From NCBI RefSeq assembly GCF_000482745.1, contig NZ_AXWQ01000006.1, positions 1-64,000 of the forward strand: a stretch of 64,000 bases of DNA. The letters run 5' to 3'. Under the pieces are notes generated by a model that was not told the origin of the DNA, did no database searches, and saw nothing but the letters and a program-made list of their open reading frames with translations. Positions 59,789-64,000 of this stretch are shown here, piece after piece (the first letter of the stretch is position 1; each line of letters opens with the position of its first letter). The DNA comes from Oleidesulfovibrio alaskensis DSM 16109. Lineage in GTDB: Bacteria > Desulfobacterota > Desulfovibrionia > Desulfovibrionales > Desulfovibrionaceae. Both the position numbers and the translations under genes were made by a program.

Positions 59789-61093
59789 ATGCCCTGTCGT
59801 ACACTTACCTATTCGTCAGAAGCAGACTGGCAAGGCATCCGTGACATGCTCTGCGGTCGGGAAAATCCCGAAAATTCCGTTGAGCCTGTCGTACGTGAAA
59901 TAATGGATGCCATCCGGTCAGACGGGGACGCGGCCCTTGCGGGGTACACAAGACGGTTCGACTGTCCCGACTTCGATCCTTCCTCCCTGCGTGTCGCGCC
60001 CGATGCCATCGAAAAGGCCGCCCGTGAAATCCCCCGGCATGATCTGCAGATCATTACCGAAGCAGCAGACAATATCCGGCGTTTTCACTCTGCACAAAAA
60101 GAGGAAGCGTGGTTCATCACCCGCCCTGACGGTACCGTGCTGGGGCAGATGACCCGTCCCGTGGACAGTGCCGGTCTGTATGTTCCCGGCGGACAGGGCG
60201 GTAACACGCCCCTCATATCCAGCCTGCTTATGAACGCCGTCCCGGCGCAGGTTGCAGGGGTTCCCCGCATTGCGGTCACCACACCGCCGCGCAAAGACGG
60301 CACCCTCAACCCTTATATTCTTGCCGCCGCGCATGTTCTGGGGCTGGACGAAATATACTGTGCCGGCTCGGCATGGGCCGTGGCCGCTCTGGCATACGGC
60401 ACACAGACCATAGCCCCCGTGGATTTCATTGCCGGTCCGGGCAACATCTTTGTCACCACCGCCAAACGCATGCTTATCGGCACGGTGGGCATAGACATGA
60501 TAGCCGGTCCCAGCGAAATACTGATCATTGCAGACTCTCAGGCCGATGCCGCACACGTTGCCGCCGATATGCTTTCGCAGGCGGAGCATGACCCGCTGGC
60601 TTCCGCCATACTGGTCACCCCCAGTCCTCAGCTGGCTGCCGCAGTGCACACCGAACTGGAAAAACAAGTTACCGGTCTTGACCGGGCAGACATAGCACGC
60701 GCCTCGCTCCGCGACTGGAGCGCCATAGTGGTGACCCCCGACCTGAACTCGGCGGTAGAGCTTTCCAACAAGGTAGCTCCCGAGCATCTGGAACTGCTGG
60801 TACAGGATACGTGGGGACTTCTGGGCAGCATCCGCAATGCCGGTGCCATCTTCATGGGACCGCATTCGCCGGAACCGGTGGGCGACTACTTCGCAGGTCC
60901 CAACCACGTACTGCCCACCATGGGCACTGCCCGCTTTTCTTCGGCGTTGTCGGTGCAGTCTTTCTGTAAAAAATCAAGTATCATTGCCGCGTCACAGACT
61001 TTTACGCAGACAAACGCGGCTAAAATAGCGCGGCTGGCCCGGCTGGAAGGGCTGGAAGCCCACGCCCGCTCGGTTGAATCGCGTCTTTCATAA
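59789..61093 (+). CDS. hisD: Histidinol dehydrogenase HisD
   Basis: HisD oxidises L-histidinol to L-histidine in two NAD-dependent steps. The 434-residue product has PGGQGGNTPLISSLLMNAVP, DFIAGPGNIFVTTAKR, VGIDMIAGPSEILIIADSQA (about 230-249), the zinc-site QAEHDPLAS and GPNHVLPTMGTARFSSAL. AGAGGAA precedes the ATG. purC starts 19 bases after its stop, so the two are likely cotranscribed despite belonging to different pathways. Confidence 0.95.
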   Translation: MPCRTLTYSSEADWQGIRDMLCGRENPENSVEPVVREIMDAIRSDGDAALAGYTRRFDCPDFDPSSLRVAPDAIEKAAREIPRHDLQIITEAADNIRRFHSAQKEEAWFITRPDGTVLGQMTRPVDSAGLYVPGGQGGNTPLISSLLMNAVPAQVAGVPRIAVTTPPRKDGTLNPYILAAAHVLGLDEIYCAGSAWAVAALAYGTQTIAPVDFIAGPGNIFVTTAKRMLIGTVGIDMIAGPSEILIIADSQADAAHVAADMLSQAEHDPLASAILVTPSPQLAAAVHTELEKQVTGLDRADIARASLRDWSAIVVTPDLNSAVELSNKVAPEHLELLVQDTWGLLGSIRNAGAIFMGPHSPEPVGDYFAGPNHVLPTMGTARFSSALSVQSFCKKSSIIAASQTFTQTNAAKIARLARLEGLEAHARSVESRLS

Positions 61094-61112
61094 CCCCGTG
61101 CAAGGAAAAACC

Positions 61113-62009
61113 ATGCAGATTGTTACCAAGACTGACATTGCAGAATACAAACTGCTTTCCCGCGGCAAAGTTCGTGACATTTACGAGGTGGACGCAGAGA
61201 CGCTGCTCATTGTGACCACCGACCGCATGTCCGCTTTTGATGTTATCATGGGTGAACCTATTCCCTACAAAGGGGTCATTCTGAACAGCATCACCCTGTT
61301 CTGGATGGAGCGCTTTGCCGATCTGGTGCCCAACCATCTGATAGCTTCCGACGTAAAAGATTTTCCGCAGGCGCTGCACAAGTACGCGGATATGCTGGAA
61401 GGCCGCGCCGTGCTGGTGCGCAAGGCCGCTCCGCTGCCGGTCGAATGTATTGTCCGCGGGCATATTACCGGCTCCGGCTGGAAGGATTATCAGAAAACAG
61501 GTATGGTCTGCGGCCACAGCCTGCCCGCCGGTCTGGTAGAGTCGGCCAAGCTGGAAACCCCGCTGTTCACGCCGTCCACCAAGGCGGAACTGGGTGAACA
61601 CGACGAAAACATATCAGTGCAGCGGGCGCGCGAACTGGTGGGCGACGACGTAGCCGCCCAGATAGAACGCCTGTCCATTGAGATATTCTCAAAAGGCCGC
61701 GAATACGCCGAAAGCCGCGGCATCATCATTGCCGACACCAAGTTTGAATTCGGCATTATTGACGGCGCCGTCATTCTGATTGACGAGGTTCTGACTCCTG
61801 ACTCTTCACGTTTCTGGCCGGTACAGGGGTACCAGCCCGGCAAAAGCCAGCCAAGCTTTGACAAACAGTACCTGCGCGACTGGCTTTCGGCACAGGACTG
61901 GGATAAAACCCCGCCCGCACCGGCTCTGCCACAGGATGTCATAACCGAAACCCGCAACAAGTACGCGGAAGCGTACTCCATCCTGACCGGAAAAACTCTG
62001 AACCTGTAG
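61113..62009 (+). CDS. purC: SAICAR synthase PurC
   Basis: PurC joins aspartate to CAIR in purine synthesis. The 298-residue product has LLSRGKVRDIYEVDAETLLIV split at 14-34, DRMSAFDVIMGEPIPYKG, PVECIVRGHITGSGWKDYQ, and the C-terminal LIDEVLTPDSSRFWP with KQYLRDWL. AAGGAAA precedes the ATG at 61113; the longer frame from 61074 overlaps hisD and is rejected. Length matches the long (yeast-like) form of the enzyme. Confidence 0.95.
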   Translation: MQIVTKTDIAEYKLLSRGKVRDIYEVDAETLLIVTTDRMSAFDVIMGEPIPYKGVILNSITLFWMERFADLVPNHLIASDVKDFPQALHKYADMLEGRAVLVRKAAPLPVECIVRGHITGSGWKDYQKTGMVCGHSLPAGLVESAKLETPLFTPSTKAELGEHDENISVQRARELVGDDVAAQIERLSIEIFSKGREYAESRGIIIADTKFEFGIIDGAVILIDEVLTPDSSRFWPVQGYQPGKSQPSFDKQYLRDWLSAQDWDKTPPAPALPQDVITETRNKYAEAYSILTGKTLNL

Positions 62010-62039
62010 CAGACGGCATACAGGCATTCAGGAGAGACT

Positions 62040-62804
62040 ATGCTGCTGAAAGATAAAAAAATTCTTATTCTTGGCGTGGCCAATAACAAAAGCATCGCCT
62101 ACGGCATTGCACAGGAATTCAAGGCTCAGGGTGCACGGCTGGCCTTCAGCTACCCCGGCGAAGCCATCCAGAAACGTGTGGACCCCATAAGCGAAGAGCT
62201 GGGCGGCGAATTCACCTTCCGGCTGGATGTCACCGACGATGCGCAGGTGGCCGCGGCAGTGCGCACAGTGGAAGAACAATGGGGCAGCGTGGACGTGGTG
62301 GTTCATTCCATCGCTTTTGCCCAGCGCGAAGACCTGCACGGCAGATTCATCGATACCAGCCGCGAAGGTTTCAAGCTGGCCATGGATATTTCCGCCTATT
62401 CTCTGGTCTGTGTGTGCAAGGCGTTTGAACCGCTGATGACAGAAGGCGGTTCCGTGCTTACCATGACATACTACGGCTCGCAGAAAGTCATAACCAACTA
62501 CAACGTAATGGGCGTGGCCAAGGCCGCTCTAGAAGCCTCCGTCAGATATCTGGCTGCAGATATGGGCGAACGGGGCATAAGAGTGAACGCAGTGAGCGCA
62601 GGTCCCATCAAAACGCTGGCAGCCAGCGGCATTTCCGGCTTTAAAACCATCCTCAACCACATTGAGGAACACGCACCGCTGCGCCGCAATGTAACCACGC
62701 AGGACGTAGGCCGCACAGCCGTGTTTCTGGCATCGGACCTTTCCGGCGCCGTCACCGGCGAAGTGCTGTTTGTGGACGCGGGCTACAACGTGATGGGCAT
62801 TTAG
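62040..62804 (+). CDS. fabI: Enoyl-ACP reductase FabI
   Basis: FabI carries out the last reduction in each fatty acid elongation round. The 254-residue SDR protein has the N-terminal ILILGVANNKSIAYGIAQEF, VHSIAFAQREDL, and the active-site YNVMGVAK (Tyr, six residues, Lys). RVNAVSAGPIKTLAASGI forms the substrate loop. The SxxS/GANNKS-type start is typical of FabI rather than FabL. AGGAGAG precedes the ATG. It follows purC by 30 bases. Confidence 0.95.
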   Translation: MLLKDKKILILGVANNKSIAYGIAQEFKAQGARLAFSYPGEAIQKRVDPISEELGGEFTFRLDVTDDAQVAAAVRTVEEQWGSVDVVVHSIAFAQREDLHGRFIDTSREGFKLAMDISAYSLVCVCKAFEPLMTEGGSVLTMTYYGSQKVITNYNVMGVAKAALEASVRYLAADMGERGIRVNAVSAGPIKTLAASGISGFKTILNHIEEHAPLRRNVTTQDVGRTAVFLASDLSGAVTGEVLFVDAGYNVMGI

Positions 62805-62831
62805 ACGCCGCACGCCCGTCGGGAGGTCTGT

Positions 62832-62927
62832 ATGTGGGCTTGGCTCATCCCCCTGGCAATCGTCGTGCTGTGGCTGTATTTCGCTCCGCGGATACTGCCC
62901 ATGGACAAGCTGCCCAAAAGCTGCTGA
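62832..62927 (+). CDS. 31-residue membrane microprotein after fabI
   Basis: An ATG at 62832 opens a 31-codon frame, MWAWLIPLAIVVLWLYFAPR then ILPMDKLPKSC. A GGGAGGT ribosome binding site lies five bases upstream. The product is a single Trp-rich hydrophobic span with a short C-terminal tail. It starts 27 bases after fabI and ends before a hairpin at 62995, so it is probably the last gene of the transcript. I know no family for it. Confidence 0.55.
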   Translation: MWAWLIPLAIVVLWLYFAPRILPMDKLPKSC

Positions 62928-62994
62928 GTGCCGTCATTCCGGAGCCGTGAGCCCCGCAATGACAAGGCGCCGAAAGACACGGAAAAGTGACATG

Positions 62995-63022
62995 AAAGGG
63001 AGTGCTCCGGTACTCCCTTTTA
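62995..63022 (+). terminator. Hairpin terminator of the hisD-purC-fabI transcript
   Basis: AAAGGGAGT pairs perfectly with ACTCCCTTT around GCTCCGGT, followed by TA. The T-run is short. Confidence 0.6.
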
Positions 63023-63150
63023 TGTGGCACGCCCGTGCTGCCATGTTCCGACATGTTCCGGCACGGACGACACAAGCCCGTGCCGCCGTGCCGCCGCAGC
63101 CTTGCAACCAGTCATTTTACTGCTCATCCGGTCTCCGGGACATTTTTTAC

Positions 63151-63179
63151 TTGCCTTGCCGGGCTGTCTCTGCTAGCTA
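63151..63179 (+). promoter_or_regulatory. Promoter of tRNA-Ser copy 1
   Basis: TTGCCT and TAGCTA are 17 bases apart and end 12 bases before the tRNA. The arrangement matches the promoter of copy 2 closely. Confidence 0.55.
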
Positions 63180-63191
63180 ACCCTCTCTTGC

Positions 63192-63283
63192 GGAGAGGTG
63201 TCCGAGCTGGCCGAAGGAGCACGATTGGAAATCGTGTGTACCTTAACAGGGTACCGAGAGTTCGAATCTCTCCCTCTCCGCCA
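63192..63283 (+). tRNA. tRNA-Ser(GGA), copy 1
   Basis: The 92-base gene folds as a class II tRNA with a long variable arm. The acceptor stem is GGAGAGG with CCTCTCC, the anticodon loop TTGGAAA gives anticodon GGA (Ser, UCC/UCU codons), and the T loop is GTTCGAATC. The CCA end is encoded. It is identical to the copy at 63554. Confidence 0.96.
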
Positions 63284-63311
63284 TTTTACGCTGCTGTGGC
63301 AGTTGTGTTTT

Positions 63312-63317
63312 TATAGA
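63312..63317 (+). promoter_or_regulatory. -10 element of the SRP RNA gene
   Basis: TATAGA lies about eight bases before the predicted 5' end of the SRP RNA. No good -35 was found. Confidence 0.4.
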
Positions 63318-63324
63318 ATTTCAA

Positions 63325-63410
63325 GAGAGCCGGGCGGCGGAAGCGCTGCCAATCCGGTCAGGCCCGAGAGGGAGCAGCCGTAACAGTAGTTTTCGGGTGC
63401 CCGGCTCCCT
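63325..63410 (+). ncRNA. ffs: Signal recognition particle RNA (small bacterial 4.5S type)
   Basis: The conserved domain IV reads GGTCAGGCCCGAGAGG then GAGCAGCCGTAACAG, the Ffh-binding symmetric and asymmetric loops with a GAGA tetraloop. The ends pair (GAGCCGGGC at 63327 with GCCCGGCTC at 63399). The RNA binds Ffh and targets nascent membrane proteins to FtsY. Ends are placed from the closing stem and are good to a few bases. Confidence 0.93.
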
Positions 63411-63413
63411 AAA

Positions 63414-63453
63414 GGGCGCAATGCTGTACAAGCCTTGCGCTCTTTTTTTATAC
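63414..63453 (+). terminator. Terminator of the SRP RNA gene
   Basis: GGGCGCAA pairs with TTGCGCTC (one wobble) around a 13-base loop, followed by TTTTTTT. Confidence 0.8.
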
Positions 63454-63509
63454 CCTGCACCGGCGCAGCACGTGCATTGCACTCTTTTCATATCCGCAGG
63501 CATTTCCGC

Positions 63510-63538
63510 TTGCATTGCCTTCCGTATACTGCTAGATA
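63510..63538 (+). promoter_or_regulatory. Promoter of tRNA-Ser copy 2
   Basis: TTGCAT and TAGATA are 17 bases apart and end 15 bases before the tRNA. It parallels the copy 1 promoter, with a few changes. Confidence 0.58.
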
Positions 63539-63553
63539 GCACTCCGCATTCGC

Positions 63554-63645
63554 GGAGAGGTGTCCGAGCTGGCCGAAGGAGCACGATTGGAAATCGTGTG
63601 TACCTTAACAGGGTACCGAGAGTTCGAATCTCTCCCTCTCCGCCA
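63554..63645 (+). tRNA. tRNA-Ser(GGA), copy 2
   Basis: This gene is identical over all 92 bases to the copy at 63192, including the encoded CCA. Identity extends only a few bases into either flank (GC before, TT after). Confidence 0.96.
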
Positions 63646-63658
63646 TTCTGCAATATTC

Positions 63659-63684
63659 AAGGGATCTTACGATCCCTTTTTTTT
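63659..63684 (+). terminator. Terminator of tRNA-Ser copy 2
   Basis: AAGGGATC pairs perfectly with GATCCCTT around TTAC, followed by TTTTTT. Confidence 0.9.
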
Positions 63685-63830
63685 ATTGCCTGTGCTACGC
63701 CGGCTGTTCCCCTGAACCAAGTGCCCTGCCTGCCCGTACCATTCTTTCCTCCTCGGATTCTGGACTTACCGACCCGCGTGCTTATTGCCATAGAGTATAC
63801 GCATCACCCCTAGCACCGCAGGAGAATCCC

Positions 63831-64000
63831 ATGCCGCAAAAATACCGCAAAACTCCGGAGGCACTGGCCGCACTGACAGATGAGCAGCGCAGGGTAACGC
63901 AGGAAAACGGCACTGAACGTCCGTTCAGCAACGCTTTTCACGACCACACAGCAGCAGGACTGTATGTGGACATCGTTTCCGGCGAACCGCTGTTTTCATC
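63831..64000 (+). CDS. msrB: Peptide methionine-R-sulfoxide reductase MsrB, 5' part
   Basis: MsrB reduces the R form of methionine sulfoxide in proteins. The visible 56 residues (YRKTPEALAALTDEQRRVTQ, then NGTERPFSNAFHDHTAAGLY, VDIVSGEPLFS) match the SelR/MsrB N-terminal half, including TERPFSN. The catalytic Cys lies beyond the right edge. GGAGA precedes the ATG. Whether an MsrA domain follows cannot be seen. Confidence 0.9.
   Translation, partial: MPQKYRKTPEALAALTDEQRRVTQENGTERPFSNAFHDHTAAGLYVDIVSGEPLFS

Noticed and set aside
63532..63560. CIRCE-like TAGCACTC before tRNA-Ser copy 2
   Set aside because: The matching inverted half is absent and the word lies in a tRNA promoter.
63397..63813. 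138-codon plus-strand frame across the second tRNA
   Set aside because: It runs through the SRP RNA end, two terminators and a tRNA, so it cannot be a gene.
1..64000. CRISPR array, insertion sequence or rRNA operon
   Set aside because: No regularly spaced repeats, transposase motifs with terminal repeats, or rRNA sequence were found by reading.

Overview
The window looks like a chromosomal segment of a Gram-negative sulfate reducer of the Desulfovibrionales, most like Desulfovibrio/Oleidesulfovibrio alaskensis. This is inferred from the moderately high GC, tandem porins of the type abundant in Desulfovibrio, a CcoG/NapH-like membrane ferredoxin, and meso-DAP-type cell wall genes. The species is recalled, not computed. 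Most of the window is core housekeeping. The accessory signals are a phage tail-fibre-like gene cut by the left edge, a phage CII-like regulator near 50.8 kb, and several unexplained intergenic structures.

Layout. 1-2 kb: tail-fibre-like gene and a small unknown gene. 2.2-5 kb: phosphate uptake genes pstS, pstC and pstA, with no pstB beside them. 5.1-12.7 kb: PIN-PhoH ATPase, a ComFB-like protein, a PHP phosphatase, a tandem ABC ATPase overlapping a TrpF-like gene, a 24-residue membrane protein, a four-cluster Fe-S membrane protein and htpX. 12.8-14.5 kb: ribB behind an FMN riboswitch, divergent from a hotdog thioesterase. 14.7-31.9 kb (minus strand): the division and cell wall cluster in the order mraZ, rsmH, ftsL, ftsI, murE, murF, mraY, murD, ftsW, murG, murC, murB, ftsQ, ftsA, ftsZ, with three MraZ boxes at its head and no ddl.

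32-39.8 kb: pyk, an HD-GYP-like protein, cobQ, a PilZ protein, an AsmA-family protein and a peroxiredoxin. 39.9-44.6 kb: hrcA, grpE, a small NTF2-like gene and dnaK. 44.7-49.8 kb: an LppC-like lipoprotein, gatC, gatA and mnmA. 50-55.8 kb (minus strand): a CheY-like regulator, the CII-like regulator, an NtrC-family activator, a histidine kinase and uvrC. 56.5-59.5 kb: two paralogous porins. 59.8-63 kb: hisD, purC, fabI and a 31-residue membrane protein. 63.2-64 kb: two identical tRNA-Ser(GGA) genes flanking the SRP RNA gene, then the start of msrB.

How the genes work together. The 15-gene cluster carries peptidoglycan precursor synthesis from UDP-MurNAc through lipid II to septal assembly (FtsI, FtsW, FtsQ, FtsL, FtsA, FtsZ); almost every junction overlaps or is only a few bases. 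hrcA, grpE and dnaK form the chaperone module. Three genes may belong to cyclic-dinucleotide signalling (ComFB-like, HD-GYP-like, PilZ). Operon ends are marked by strong hairpins, many of which can act on both strands.

I found no CRISPR array, insertion sequence or rRNA, and nothing that is clearly a new defence or mobile system. The least explained items are the ABC/TrpF-like gene pair with its microprotein neighbour, a structured segment between ftsZ and its terminator, a low-GC patch in ftsQ, the CII-like regulator with its inverted repeat, and the tRNA-ffs-tRNA arrangement.
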